64,000 nt of DNA from NCBI GenBank assembly GCA_018646605.1, contig JABGUL010000003.1, positions 1-64,000 of the forward strand, written 5' to 3'. A program made the translations under genes and the position numbers. Each line of letters begins with the position of its first letter. Within the stretch, counting starts at the first letter, position 1. The notes beneath the pieces are model-generated. The model was not told where the DNA came from and ran no database searches. It saw only the letters and a list, made by a program, of their open reading frames with translations. Shown here piece by piece: positions 55,859 through 64,000 of this stretch. The DNA is from Flavobacteriaceae bacterium. Lineage in GTDB: Bacteria > Bacteroidota > Bacteroidia > Flavobacteriales > Flavobacteriaceae.

Positions 55859-56488
55859 ATGATCCAAATCGTTCTTCTAGATCCTCATCCTGTTGTGCAA
55901 AAAGGGTTTAAAACATTTTTTAACAAAAAAGATCATATTAAAGTACTTGGAACTTTTTCAAAGACCCAACAACTTTTCGATTTTTTACAAAAAAATACCA
56001 TTGATATAGTAATCATTGAGATGGAATTAAAAGATGTTAGTGCAGTACAAACAGTCAGAAAACTTAAATTACTATATCCAAATATATCGACTCTAATCTT
56101 TACCTCTCTTAGAGAATCTGTTTATGGAATTTCAATATTAAAGGCAGGGGCGAAAGGTTTTCTTTCAAAAGAAATAAGTAGAGAAACAATGATAGATGCC
56201 ATTGAAAAAGTTCATCATAAAGGTTATCATATTACCTCTAATTTCGCAAATCAAATAAACAAAAATGTTGACCTTCATCGGCCTAGAAATGCCTACGGTA
56301 CACTTTCATCACGTGAAATTGAAGTTCTAAAATACCTAATTGAAGGAAAAAGAAATGTTGAAATTGCAGCTACTCTGAAAATTCATCAAAAAACAGTAAA
56401 TACTTACAAAAGTAGGTTGATGAAAAAACTCGAGGTAACTAATTCGGCAGATTTATATCAGCAAGCATTTAATCTTGAATTAATCTAG
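55859..56488 (+). CDS. LuxR-family response regulator with Glu at the phospho-acceptor site
   Basis: A 209-residue protein with a receiver domain (about residues 1-120) and a LuxR/NarL helix-turn-helix (about 145-205, LSSREIEVLKYLIEGKRNVEIAATL, quoted as LSSREIEVLKYL). In the receiver the usual phosphorylated Asp is replaced: IDIVIIEMELKD has Glu at residue 54. The acidic pair at the start is also reduced (LLDPHP, one Asp), while the Thr/Ser (IFTSL) and Lys (GAKGFLSKE) positions remain. No histidine kinase is adjacent. It therefore may work without phosphorylation. Targets unknown. Confidence 0.88.
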   Translation: MIQIVLLDPHPVVQKGFKTFFNKKDHIKVLGTFSKTQQLFDFLQKNTIDIVIIEMELKDVSAVQTVRKLKLLYPNISTLIFTSLRESVYGISILKAGAKGFLSKEISRETMIDAIEKVHHKGYHITSNFANQINKNVDLHRPRNAYGTLSSREIEVLKYLIEGKRNVEIAATLKIHQKTVNTYKSRLMKKLEVTNSADLYQQAFNLELI

Positions 56489-58449
56489 AGCACTCTGTTC
56501 AACTTTCGTGAAAGTAGTTTTTTTAAATTCTGATATTGTATTACGTCTTCTAAAAACAGCTTGTCTTCTTCTGTAGCATCAGGATCTTTTGCCGCATCCA
56601 TTAAACTTTGGATTTTTTGATCAATCAAATACCTTCTAAAGGTTAGGATTGTTTCACTGACTAGCTGTCCCACTGCGCTTTTACGATCTTTAACAAAGAT
56701 ATTTTTCTTTTCCCAATCGTGGAGTTGATAAGCCTCATCAGCAAACAAAATATCTGTTAAAATTTGCCCCAAATGTGGGTCTTCTTGTTGAATTATTTTC
56801 TCAGGTTTTACATCGCCTTCCATTTGAAAGTGCTCGATGAGCTGTTTGTATAAAATCTGAAACTCAGGCTGAATTAACTCTACTTCATCTTGCTGTAAAT
56901 CTAAAAATATTTTTTCGTGCACTTTAGATTCGACTGTCTTAGATTCTTCTTTCAGATTCCCTTCTTCATCAGCACTTATAAATAACTCATCAAAGGCTGC
57001 TTCCTGGCTTCCGTATTGTAAAAGAATACTAATAATTTGACGCTCTAAAGAAAGTATTGGGTTTACATGGGCTACTTTTGAGGGCGTTTTTTGTATGACT
57101 GTTTCAGCCCCAACTGTCGGTGTATTTATAGAACGAACAGGAACTTTTTTCTTACTTTTTTCCTGGGCAAGGGCATTAAACAATACAGCCTCAGACACAT
57201 CCATAGTACTAGCACATTGCTTTATATAAATCTCCTGTTTAATAGGGTCAGGGATTTTTGAAATACTTTGCACCAACTCACGAACCGTATTTGATTTTTT
57301 TACAGGATCATTATCAGCCTCTTGAAGTAGAAGGTCTGTTTTAAATTGAATAAAATCCTTAGCTTCATTTTTTAAATACTCTTTAATTTCTTCAAGTGTA
57401 TGAGACCTTGCAAAACTATCCGGATCTTCTCCAACAGGGAATGTGCAAACTTTAACATTCATTCCTTGTTCAAGAATCAAATCAATCCCTCTAATTGCAG
57501 CTCGAAGACCAGCAGCATCTCCATCAAATAAAACAACAATATTTGAGGTGAGTCTTCTGATTAATCTAATTTGCTCTGAAGTGAGTGCAGTACCTGAAGA
57601 TGAAACTACATTCTCAACCCCTTGTTGATACATTTGAATGACATCGGTATATCCTTCTACCAAATAACAAACATCTTCTTTTGCAATGGCTTTCTTAGCT
57701 TCATACATCCCATACAACACCATGCTTTTATGGTAGACGTCACTTTCGGGAGAGTTGAGATATTTTGCAGTTTTTGCTGTGGCTGACAAGATTCTACCTC
57801 CAAAGCCCTGAACTCTTCCTGCCATACTCCGAATAGGAAAAATAACTCGCCCTCGAAATCGGTCAACAAAACCACGTTCATTTTTGATTACTAAACCAGT
57901 TTCTTCTAGTAAATTTTCTGCGTACCCTGCTTTAGTTGCTTTTTTATAAAAATGGTCTCTTTGTTCTGCTGCATAACCCAAACTGAAAAAACGAATAGAT
58001 TCATCCGTAAAACCGCGCTCCCTGAAGTAACTTAAACCAATAGCCATTCCTTCAGAAGACTCCCAAAGGTCTTGAGCAAAACTGTCTTGGGCAAACTGGT
58101 TTATTAAGTATAGACTTTCACGAGTATTCGCTTTTTCTTTTTCTTCATCGGATTGTTCCGTTTCTTCAATCTCAATATTATACCTTTTTGCTAAAAAACG
58201 AATTGCTTCAGGATAGGTAAAATGCTCGTGTTCCATCAAAAAAGCAACAACATTACCTCCTTTACCACTACTAAAGTCTTTCCAAATCTGTTTTACCGGG
58301 GAAACCATAAAACTGGGAGTACGCTCTTGAGAAAAAGGACTTAAGCCCTTGAAATTACTACCAGACTTTTTTAATACCACAAAATCGCCAATCACCTCCT
58401 CTACTCGAGCGGTTTCATATACTTGATCAATGGTGTTTCTTGTAATCAA
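56485..58449 (-). CDS. dnaG: DNA primase, lacking zinc-ribbon ligands
   Basis: A 654-residue primase that makes RNA primers for replication. N-terminal part VYETARVEEVIGDFVVLKKSG and the RNA polymerase/TOPRIM domain (about 265-350, YLVEGYTDVIQMYQQG, SSSGTALTSEQIRL and VVLFDGDAAGLRAAIRG) are conserved; the C-terminal region (about 480-654) is the helicase-binding part. In the zinc-ribbon segment (GLSPFSQERTPSFMVSP then WKDFSSGKGGN) the usual Cys, His, Cys, Cys are Ser, Ser, Lys-region and Ser, so zinc cannot bind as usual. Start is TTG at 58449 (MITRNTIDQVYE), matching flavobacterial N-termini; no nearby ATG. Confidence 0.93.
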   Translation of the reverse strand: MITRNTIDQVYETARVEEVIGDFVVLKKSGSNFKGLSPFSQERTPSFMVSPVKQIWKDFSSGKGGNVVAFLMEHEHFTYPEAIRFLAKRYNIEIEETEQSDEEKEKANTRESLYLINQFAQDSFAQDLWESSEGMAIGLSYFRERGFTDESIRFFSLGYAAEQRDHFYKKATKAGYAENLLEETGLVIKNERGFVDRFRGRVIFPIRSMAGRVQGFGGRILSATAKTAKYLNSPESDVYHKSMVLYGMYEAKKAIAKEDVCYLVEGYTDVIQMYQQGVENVVSSSGTALTSEQIRLIRRLTSNIVVLFDGDAAGLRAAIRGIDLILEQGMNVKVCTFPVGEDPDSFARSHTLEEIKEYLKNEAKDFIQFKTDLLLQEADNDPVKKSNTVRELVQSISKIPDPIKQEIYIKQCASTMDVSEAVLFNALAQEKSKKKVPVRSINTPTVGAETVIQKTPSKVAHVNPILSLERQIISILLQYGSQEAAFDELFISADEEGNLKEESKTVESKVHEKIFLDLQQDEVELIQPEFQILYKQLIEHFQMEGDVKPEKIIQQEDPHLGQILTDILFADEAYQLHDWEKKNIFVKDRKSAVGQLVSETILTFRRYLIDQKIQSLMDAAKDPDATEEDKLFLEDVIQYQNLKKLLSRKLNRVL

Positions 58450-58512
58450 AAATTAGTGTTTTGATAAATTTAAAACATTCTTGGCAAATGCTTTATGTTG
58501 AGAGTGAAGTCT

Positions 58513-59490
58513 TTAAATTTTTCGTTCAATAACGTAATTGAGCATCAATTCTAAAGCATCACGATATTCACTTTTTGGAAACTCAAATAAAATTTGTAAA
58601 GCTTCTTTTCTGTAGGTCTCCATTTTTTTTATTGCAAAATCCAGCCCTCCGTTTTCTTTCACTGTGGCAATTAATTCTTTGACCTTAGCTTTGTCTTTAT
58701 TCTTATTTTTTACAATGTTTATTAGTGCTTTTTTCTCAGCTTTAGAAACAACGTTCAAAGTGTAAATAAGTGGTAGGGTCATCTTTTGTTCTTTGATGTC
58801 AATACCTGTAGGCTTTCCTATCTTTTGATCCCCATAATCAAAAAGATCATCTTTAATTTGAAATGCCATACCAAGAACCTCACCAAAATGGTGCATTTTT
58901 TCAACTTCTTCAACAGTTGCATTTACCGACTGTGCACCTAGAGCACAACAGGATGCTAACAGTGTAGCTGTTTTTTGACGTATTATTTCATAATAAATTG
59001 TTTCTGTGATGTCAAGATTTCTAGCTTTTTCAATTTGAAGTAATTCCCCTTGGCTCATTTCTCTAACTGCAACCGAAATAATTTTAAGTAAATCAAAATC
59101 TTCATTTTCAATAGACAATAACAAACCCTTGGACAGTAAGTAGTCCCCGACTAAAACAGCAATTTTATTTTTCCAAAGCGCATTAATTGAAAAAAAACCG
59201 CGTCTTTTATTACTATCATCTACAACATCATCATGAACCAACGTTGCAGTATGAATCAATTCAATAACAGAAGCACCTCTATAAGTTCTTTCATTGACCT
59301 TACCATTTCCCACTAATTTTGCAACCAGGAAAACAAACATTGGCCGCATTTGTTTTCCTTTTCGATTGACTATAAAATGGGTGATTCTATTTAATAAAGC
59401 TACATTGGAGAACATAGATTGGGTGAACTTTTCTTCAAAAAGTTCCATCTCTTGATAAATAGGTACTTTAATACGTTCAACAACTTTCAT
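58513..59490 (-). CDS. long-chain polyprenyl diphosphate synthase
   Basis: A 325-residue trans-prenyltransferase. First Asp-rich motif DDVVDD (about residues 84-89, within IHTATLVHDDVVDDSNKRRG), second DDLFD in FQIKDDLFDYGDQKIGKPTG; the all-helical fold and length fit octaprenyl/heptaprenyl synthases (IspB/HepT type). It condenses isopentenyl diphosphate to the side chain of menaquinone. Chain length cannot be read safely from the sequence. A promoter box lies 8 bases upstream. Confidence 0.92.
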   Translation of the reverse strand: MKVVERIKVPIYQEMELFEEKFTQSMFSNVALLNRITHFIVNRKGKQMRPMFVFLVAKLVGNGKVNERTYRGASVIELIHTATLVHDDVVDDSNKRRGFFSINALWKNKIAVLVGDYLLSKGLLLSIENEDFDLLKIISVAVREMSQGELLQIEKARNLDITETIYYEIIRQKTATLLASCCALGAQSVNATVEEVEKMHHFGEVLGMAFQIKDDLFDYGDQKIGKPTGIDIKEQKMTLPLIYTLNVVSKAEKKALINIVKNKNKDKAKVKELIATVKENGGLDFAIKKMETYRKEALQILFEFPKSEYRDALELMLNYVIERKI

Positions 59491-59498
59491 AAGCCAAA

Positions 59499-59527
59499 CA
59501 AATATATCAAATATTGAGTGACCTCAA
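59499..59527 (-). promoter_or_regulatory. promoter of the polyprenyl synthase gene (TTG-N18-TATATTTG)
   Basis: Minus strand: TTG (59527-59525), 18 bases, TATATTTG (59506-59499), then 8 bases to the ATG. The spacing is one base short of the usual 19. Confidence 0.6.
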
Positions 59528-59542
59528 GCATCTAGCAAAGGT

Positions 59543-60595
59543 TTACTTTACATCAATCTTGTTGGCCAACTGACCACAGGCTGCATCAATATCCACTCCT
59601 CTAGAACGACGGTAAGTAACGCTAATTCGTGCTTTTGTCAAGGCAGCTATATAGGCATCAATTACAGTTTGATTTCCCTGCTTCATGGAAGAACCATCAA
59701 TAGGATTATACTGAATTATGTTTACTTTAGATGGAATTCGTCTGCATAATCCAACCAATGCTTGAATATCTTCTTTCAAATCATTTACCCCTTCCCAAAC
59801 TACATACTCAAACGTGATTTGTTTTTTTGTGTATGCATACCAATATTCCAATGATTCAATTAATTCCGTAAGTGGAAATTTTTTAGCAAATGGCATGATT
59901 CTCTCACGTACTTCTTGACGCGCACTATGAAGAGAAACGGCCAATCCAAATTTCACCTTATCGTCAGCCATTTTACGAATCAACTTTGGAATCCCAGAAG
60001 TAGAGAGTGTAATCCTTCGTGGTGACATTCCTAAAGCCTCAGTGTCGGTTATTTTTTCTATTGCAGCGAGGACATTATTGTAGTTCATTAAAGGCTCACC
60101 CATTCCCATAAAAACAATATTGGATAAAGGACGCTGGTGATAAAGTTTACTTTGCTGGTCCATCGCTACAACTTGATCATAAATCTCATCTGCGTTTAGA
60201 TTGCGCATTCTTTTCAAAGCAGCTGTAGCACAAAAAGTGCAATCCAAACTACACCCTACTTGAGAGGATACACACGCTGTAGTCCTGGTACTGGTGGGAA
60301 TTAAAACTGATTCCACAACCAAATTGTCATGAAGTTTAACAGCATTTTTGATTGTACCGTCAGTACTACGTTGTTGAAAATCTATATTAATATGTTTTAT
60401 TTCAAAATGCGCATCAAGTAAATTGCGATGCGTCAAAGAGAGGTTGGTCATCAATTCAAAATCATGAACTCCTTTTTGCCAAAGCCATTGATACACCTGA
60501 CCCCCTTTGAATGATGGGGCACCTTGCGAAACAAAGAACTCTTGAAGTTCTTCTTTGGATAGGGCTCTAATATCTTTTTTTACTCTCTCTTCCAA
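59543..60595 (-). CDS. rlmN: dual-specificity RNA methyltransferase RlmN
   Basis: A radical-SAM enzyme that methylates C2 of A2503 in 23S rRNA and A37 in some tRNAs. The CxxxCxxC cluster motif is CSLDCTFC, followed by NIVFMGMGEPLMNY and RRITLSTSGIPKLI; the methyl-carrying Cys pair is complete with DIDAACGQLANK near the end. I start it at TTG 60595 (MEERVKKDIRALSKEEL, 350 residues). The ATG at 60619 lies in the loop of the queA terminator hairpin, so use of it is unlikely; flavobacterial relatives begin close to the KKDIRAL segment. Confidence 0.93.
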   Translation of the reverse strand: MEERVKKDIRALSKEELQEFFVSQGAPSFKGGQVYQWLWQKGVHDFELMTNLSLTHRNLLDAHFEIKHINIDFQQRSTDGTIKNAVKLHDNLVVESVLIPTSTRTTACVSSQVGCSLDCTFCATAALKRMRNLNADEIYDQVVAMDQQSKLYHQRPLSNIVFMGMGEPLMNYNNVLAAIEKITDTEALGMSPRRITLSTSGIPKLIRKMADDKVKFGLAVSLHSARQEVRERIMPFAKKFPLTELIESLEYWYAYTKKQITFEYVVWEGVNDLKEDIQALVGLCRRIPSKVNIIQYNPIDGSSMKQGNQTVIDAYIAALTKARISVTYRRSRGVDIDAACGQLANKIDVK

Positions 60596-60605
60596 GATTC
60601 TTCTA

Positions 60606-60631
60606 TAAAAAAACCGCATTACTGCGGTTTT
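60606..60631 (-). terminator. Rho-independent terminator after queA
   Basis: Minus strand: AAAACCGCA (60631-60623), loop of 4, TGCGGTTTT (60618-60610), continuing as a T run to 60606. It follows the queA stop by 8 bases. The hairpin includes the ATG at 60619 of the downstream open frame. Confidence 0.85.
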
Positions 60632-60639
60632 GATTTGTT

Positions 60640-61689
60640 TTAAATAATTAACATGGCATCACCATAAGAATAAAAATTGTATTTTTCCTTGATAGCCACT
60701 TTGTATGCGTGTTTTATAAAATCAGGATCAGCAAATGCAGAAATCATCATTAACAGAGTAGATTTTGGGGTATGAAAATTAGTAATCATGCAATTTGCAA
60801 TAGAAAAATCATAGGGAGGGAAAATAAATTTATGGGTCCAACCTTGATATTCATTGAGTAATCCAGCAGAAGAAACAGAACTTTCCAAACCACGCATTAC
60901 TGTAGTACCTACGGCACAAATTCTCTTCTTTGTGGCCAAGGCATTATTTACTTTAGCAACAGCTATTGCATCAATGATGAGCTCTTCAGAATCCATTTTG
61001 TGCTTTGACAAATCTTCTACCTCAACTGGACTAAAAGTTCCAAGACCAACATGCAATGTAAGCTCAGCTAAATCTATCCCTTTAATCTCAAGACGTTTTA
61101 ATAAATGTTTTGAAAAATGAAGTCCCGCTGTTGGAGCTGCAACAGCACCTTCATGTTTAGCATAAATCGTTTGATAGCGCTCTTGATCTTCTTCCTCAAT
61201 GGGACGCTTAATATATTTTGGAAGAGGTGTTTGACCTAATTCCTTAAGTTTTGTTCTGAACTCAGCATAACTCCCGTCAAATAAAAAACGTAAGGTTCGA
61301 CCTCTTGAGGTGGTATTGTCAATTACTTCAGCTACTAAACTCTCATCTTCACCAAAATAAAGTTTATTTCCAATTCGAATTTTACGAGCTGGGTCAACCA
61401 AAACATCCCATAATCGTTGTTCTTGATTCAATTCACGCAATAAAAATACCTCTATTCGAGCTCCTGTTTTTTCTTTATTTCCAAACAAACGTGCTGGAAA
61501 AACTTTCGTATTGTTTAATACCATCACATCACCCTCATCAAAATAATTGATTACATCTTTAAATGAATGGTGTTCAATAGTCTCCTCCTTACGATTGAGA
61601 ACCATTAAACGAGATTCATCTCGGTCAGCCGCTGGCCTTTGAGCCAAAAGAGCATTAGGGAGTTCAAACTGAAAATTAGAAAGTTTCAC
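60640..61689 (-). CDS. queA: S-adenosylmethionine:tRNA ribosyltransferase-isomerase
   Basis: A 349-residue enzyme that transfers and rearranges the ribose of SAM onto preQ1 in tRNA, giving epoxyqueuosine at the wobble position. Conserved segments: [26 protein letters not shown] (in part: [19 protein letters not shown]), [42 protein letters not shown] and [22 protein letters not shown]. Start is GTG at 61689, agreeing with the family start MKLSxF. It has its own promoter upstream and a terminator after it. Confidence 0.97.
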   Translation of the reverse strand: MKLSNFQFELPNALLAQRPAADRDESRLMVLNRKEETIEHHSFKDVINYFDEGDVMVLNNTKVFPARLFGNKEKTGARIEVFLLRELNQEQRLWDVLVDPARKIRIGNKLYFGEDESLVAEVIDNTTSRGRTLRFLFDGSYAEFRTKLKELGQTPLPKYIKRPIEEEDQERYQTIYAKHEGAVAAPTAGLHFSKHLLKRLEIKGIDLAELTLHVGLGTFSPVEVEDLSKHKMDSEELIIDAIAVAKVNNALATKKRICAVGTTVMRGLESSVSSAGLLNEYQGWTHKFIFPPYDFSIANCMITNFHTPKSTLLMMISAFADPDFIKHAYKVAIKEKYNFYSYGDAMLII

Positions 61690-61749
61690 AGGCCTGTATT
61701 TTTTAATTAAAATTAAATTTTATTAAATGTTTTAATAAATTTTGAGGTG

Positions 61750-61781
61750 CAAATATACTATCTCAACATAGGGGATGTCAA
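61750..61781 (-). promoter_or_regulatory. queA promoter (TTG-N21-TATATTTG)
   Basis: Minus strand: TTG (61781-61779), 21 bases, TATATTTG (61757-61750). It leaves a leader of roughly 55 bases before the queA GTG. Confidence 0.7.
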
Positions 61782-61799
61782 GTAAAAAGTGGTTTATCT

Positions 61800-63017
61800 C
61801 TAATTTAATTGAAAATTAAGCTTTTTCATATCCTTCCAAAAATCTGGATATGACTTTGAAACCACATCTGATGCTTCAATTTGAAGTGGAATCTTTAAGG
61901 CCAACGGTGCAAAAGCCATTGCCATTCTGTGGTCATTATAAGTGGGAATTGAACAGTTTTCTTTAAAATTGATCCCTGGGGAAAGGTGTAAACTATTTTC
62001 AGTAACCTTAATGGTGGCCCCCAATTTTGAAAGTTCTGTATTTAAAGCTTCCAAACGGTCTGTTTCTTTAATCTTTAGAGTATGTAATCCAACCAAATCA
62101 CAACCGATACCCAATCCATAACATGAAACGGCTATTGTTTGGGCAATATCTGGTGCTTTGGAAAGATCCAATTTTAATGAAGTAGGGAGGGGTTTGTTTT
62201 CTTTTTTAAGAATCAAAGTGTCTCCTTCAAAATGAGAGGAAACATTCAAATTGTCATATATAGATCGTAATACAGAATCACCTTGTAAGCTTTCTTTACG
62301 AAAGCTTGTTAAATGAATTTCAGCCGTTTCTGAAAGTGCTGCCATACTAAAAAAATATGAAGCAGAACTCCAATCAGACTCAACAATTTGTATGTCTTTC
62401 TTAATTTCTTTCATTGGTGAAACACAGATTAGCTGTCCCTCAAAAGAGGTCGATACGCCAAGTGAATTCAACAGGGATAATGTCATATTAATATAGGGAA
62501 TGGATGTGATTTTACCTACCAAATGCAACTCTAAACCTTGCTCCAAAACAGGTCCTAATAAAAGTAAAGCAGAAATATATTGGCTACTTACATCGGCAGG
62601 TAGCTCAACCTTTCCACCGGCAAGCTTTTTACCATGAATTTTCAAGGGTGGAAATCCTTCTTCTTTTTCATAGCTTATGGAAGCGCCAATATCACGCAAG
62701 GCATCTACCAAAATTTGAATTGGACGTTCTTGCATTCTAGAGGAGCCTGTCAGCACAACAGATCTTCCTTGTATATGAGAAAAATAGGCCGTTAAAAAGC
62801 GCATCGCAGTTCCCGCATGATGAATATCAATCCTGTCTGACGATGTTTGTAATGCTTTTTGCATCACCTTGCTGTCATCAGAATTAGAGGTGTTTTTTAA
62901 TTCAAAACCGTTAAATAACGCCTGTAGAAGAAGGAGTCTATTGGTTTCACTTTTAGATCCGGTAATATTGATTGATCCTTCGCAGTGACCATTTGGGTGT
63001 GCAATTTTAATATCCAT
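61800..63017 (-). CDS. aroA: 3-phosphoshikimate 1-carboxyvinyltransferase (EPSP synthase)
   Basis: A 405-residue enzyme of the shikimate pathway joining phosphoenolpyruvate to shikimate 3-phosphate. Seen: ITGSKSETNRLLLLQAL (substrate Lys-Ser region), HHAGTAMRFLTAYF (the NAGTA-like loop, here HAGTA), LPADVSSQYISALLLL, LKIKETDRLEAL and YNDHRMAMAFAPLAL. About 20 residues shorter than the E. coli enzyme but all active-site blocks are present. The HAGTA change from NAGTA is notable though this site varies in Bacteroidetes. Eight bases after the MazG-like gene; one operon. Confidence 0.95.
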   Translation of the reverse strand: MDIKIAHPNGHCEGSINITGSKSETNRLLLLQALFNGFELKNTSNSDDSKVMQKALQTSSDRIDIHHAGTAMRFLTAYFSHIQGRSVVLTGSSRMQERPIQILVDALRDIGASISYEKEEGFPPLKIHGKKLAGGKVELPADVSSQYISALLLLGPVLEQGLELHLVGKITSIPYINMTLSLLNSLGVSTSFEGQLICVSPMKEIKKDIQIVESDWSSASYFFSMAALSETAEIHLTSFRKESLQGDSVLRSIYDNLNVSSHFEGDTLILKKENKPLPTSLKLDLSKAPDIAQTIAVSCYGLGIGCDLVGLHTLKIKETDRLEALNTELSKLGATIKVTENSLHLSPGINFKENCSIPTYNDHRMAMAFAPLALKIPLQIEASDVVSKSYPDFWKDMKKLNFQLN

Positions 63018-63024
63018 AAATCAG

Positions 63025-63354
63025 TTATGATTTTAATTTTGGATTGTTATGATGCCGCGCATGATCACGTTGTGTTTTTTTAGCTATTTTTTTTTCAAAA
63101 GCATGCTGTAAGTCAACTCCAGTTTGGTTTGCTAAACAAATAGCCACAAAAATAACATCTGCTAATTCCTCTCCCAAATCCTTGTCTTTATCACTTTCCT
63201 TTTCGGATTGTTCTCCATAACGTCTAGCAATGATACGTGCAACTTCACCCACTTCTTCTGTGAGTTGTGCCATGTTTGTCAACTCATTGAAATAGCGAAC
63301 TCCGTGGTTTTGAATCCACTCATCTACTGCTTGTTGTACTCCTTTTAAATCCAT
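63025..63354 (-). CDS. MazG-like nucleotide pyrophosphohydrolase
   Basis: A 109-residue all-alpha NTP pyrophosphatase. Motif EExxE...ExxD is present: LTEEVGEVARIIARRYG and LGEELADVIFVAICLAN, holding the metal. Such enzymes remove abnormal or surplus nucleoside triphosphates. ATG at 63354 used; two codons further up is a TTG only. A TATTTTTG box abuts the ATG. Precise substrate unknown. Confidence 0.88.
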   Translation of the reverse strand: MDLKGVQQAVDEWIQNHGVRYFNELTNMAQLTEEVGEVARIIARRYGEQSEKESDKDKDLGEELADVIFVAICLANQTGVDLQHAFEKKIAKKTQRDHARHHNNPKLKS

Positions 63355-63357
63355 TTT

Positions 63358-63365
63358 CAAAAATA
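63358..63365 (-). promoter_or_regulatory. candidate -7 box abutting the MazG-like gene start (TATTTTTG)
   Basis: Minus strand TATTTTTG (63365-63358), only 3 bases before the ATG at 63354. As with rlmB, this would give a leaderless mRNA if used. No TTG at normal spacing. Confidence 0.45.
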
Positions 63366-63412
63366 GCTATAAATGTTGGTATGAGCATAACTCATCTTCC
63401 AAGTTTGACGTA

Positions 63413-64000
63413 TTAAAACAATGATTTTAATTCATTCAACGAATAAACAATTGGACATATATGATGCTCTTTTTCCCCATGAGAATTGAAATGGATGGCA
63501 TACATACCTTGGTCTATAGCACCTAAAATATCAGCTTCAAGGCTGTCGCCTATCATGATTGAAGTTGCCGCCTGTGTCTCTGTGACTTTTAAAGCTTCAA
63601 TGAAAATTTGAGGATGCGGCTTTTTATAGCCTACTTTTTCTGCTGTAAAAACATGTTCAAAATAGGATTGAATACCTGAATTTTTCATTTTAAAATGCTG
63701 AACTTCATCAAATCCATTAGTAATAATATGTAATCTATATCGCTTATGCAGTGTTTCTAACAAATCAATCGTTCCCTCAAATAAATGTGGAAATGTAGAG
63801 AGATAAGCAATATATAGTTCTGAAATCTGGCTAATGATTGTATCAGATACAGTTATCTTCAGAGCTTCGAAAGTTTTTGACAACCTGTTAAATCTTAACT
63901 CCTGTTGGGTGATTTTATTTTCTCTATACAACTTCCAATAGGCATGATTTATTGGGTTATATACTTCAAGAAATTCTTCTAGATTAACTGGCATGTTTAC
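63413..64000 (-). CDS. HAD-family phosphatase (YjjG-like), 5' end beyond the window
   Basis: The frame stays open to the right edge, so the first in-frame ATG (63994) is internal. What is present (about 195 residues) covers the helical cap (NHAYWKLYRENKITQQELRF, the YjjG-type pattern) and HAD motifs II (IITNG), III (Lys in GYKKPHPQIF) and IV (MIGDSLEADILGA). Motif I (DxDxT) must lie outside. YjjG-type enzymes dephosphorylate nucleoside monophosphates, including non-canonical ones. Partial by position, not by mutation. Confidence 0.88.
   Translation of the reverse strand, partial: VNMPVNLEEFLEVYNPINHAYWKLYRENKITQQELRFNRLSKTFEALKITVSDTIISQISELYIAYLSTFPHLFEGTIDLLETLHKRYRLHIITNGFDEVQHFKMKNSGIQSYFEHVFTAEKVGYKKPHPQIFIEALKVTETQAATSIMIGDSLEADILGAIDQGMYAIHFNSHGEKEHHICPIVYSLNELKSLF

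Noticed and set aside
60595-60619. ATG at 60619 as the rlmN start
   Set aside because: It is inside the queA terminator loop and gives an N-terminal extension not typical of the family.
1-64000. Prophage, insertion sequence, CRISPR, toxin-antitoxin or defence system
   Set aside because: I looked for integrase, transposase, Cas, nuclease-antitoxin and repeat patterns on both strands and saw none; gene order is that of a conserved flavobacterial core region.

Overview
This is a chromosomal stretch of an AT-rich Bacteroidetes genome, almost certainly a (probably marine) member of the Flavobacteriaceae. Several independent signs agree: two SusC/SusD outer-membrane uptake pairs, the gliding-motility genes gldB and gldC, the type IX secretion gene porT/sprT, a primary sigma factor of only 287 residues, and repeated Bacteroidetes-type promoters (TTG, 18-21 bp, TAnnTTTG). 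DnaG and AccD also both lack the zinc-ribbon cysteines seen in most other bacteria. No phage, insertion sequence, CRISPR array, toxin-antitoxin pair or integrative element was seen; this is mostly a conserved housekeeping region.

Layout. 1-33 is the 5' end of rpsL (ribosomal protein S12, minus strand, running off the left edge) with its promoter. 352-11938 is the accessory part: susC1-susD1, a lone exported protein, then susC2-susD2-lipoprotein closed by a strong bidirectional terminator. An arylsulfotransferase-like lipoprotein (minus) follows. 13.5-31 kb holds conserved single genes and short operons: rlmB-rarA, trkA-trkH (K+ uptake), ubiE/menG-porT, a SpoU methyltransferase, tamL, fbaA, accD, rpsO, pnp, rpoD, rpe and an OmpA-type protein with calcium-binding repeats. 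31-35.7 kb has a 58-residue membrane protein, an unusual three-domain enzyme (small-molecule kinase + M23 peptidase-like + class III aminotransferase/phospholyase) and a sorbosone-dehydrogenase-like lipoprotein. A tRNA-Arg(UCG) lies at 36.0 kb.

36.1-52.1 kb is a complete division and cell wall (dcw) operon on the minus strand: mraZ-rsmH-ftsL-ftsI-murE-mraY-murD-ftsW-murG-murC-ftsQ-ftsA-ftsZ-yqeY. Its genes overlap or nearly touch. It is headed by a TATATTTG promoter and a row of three 10-bp-spaced GTGGKAAAT repeats that look like MraZ operators. It makes the lipid-linked peptidoglycan precursor and the divisome core; murF, murB and ddl are not in it.

52.2-64 kb has an alpha/beta hydrolase-engB pair, gldC-gldB, nadE, an orphan response regulator with Glu in place of the phospho-acceptor Asp, dnaG, a polyprenyl diphosphate synthase, rlmN, queA, aroA, a MazG-like pyrophosphohydrolase and a 5'-truncated HAD phosphatase cut by the right edge.

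The points most worth following up are the three-domain kinase/M23/phospholyase enzyme, the MraZ operator array, the Glu54 response regulator, the very long acidic FtsZ tail, and two genes whose promoter box abuts the start codon (possible leaderless mRNAs).
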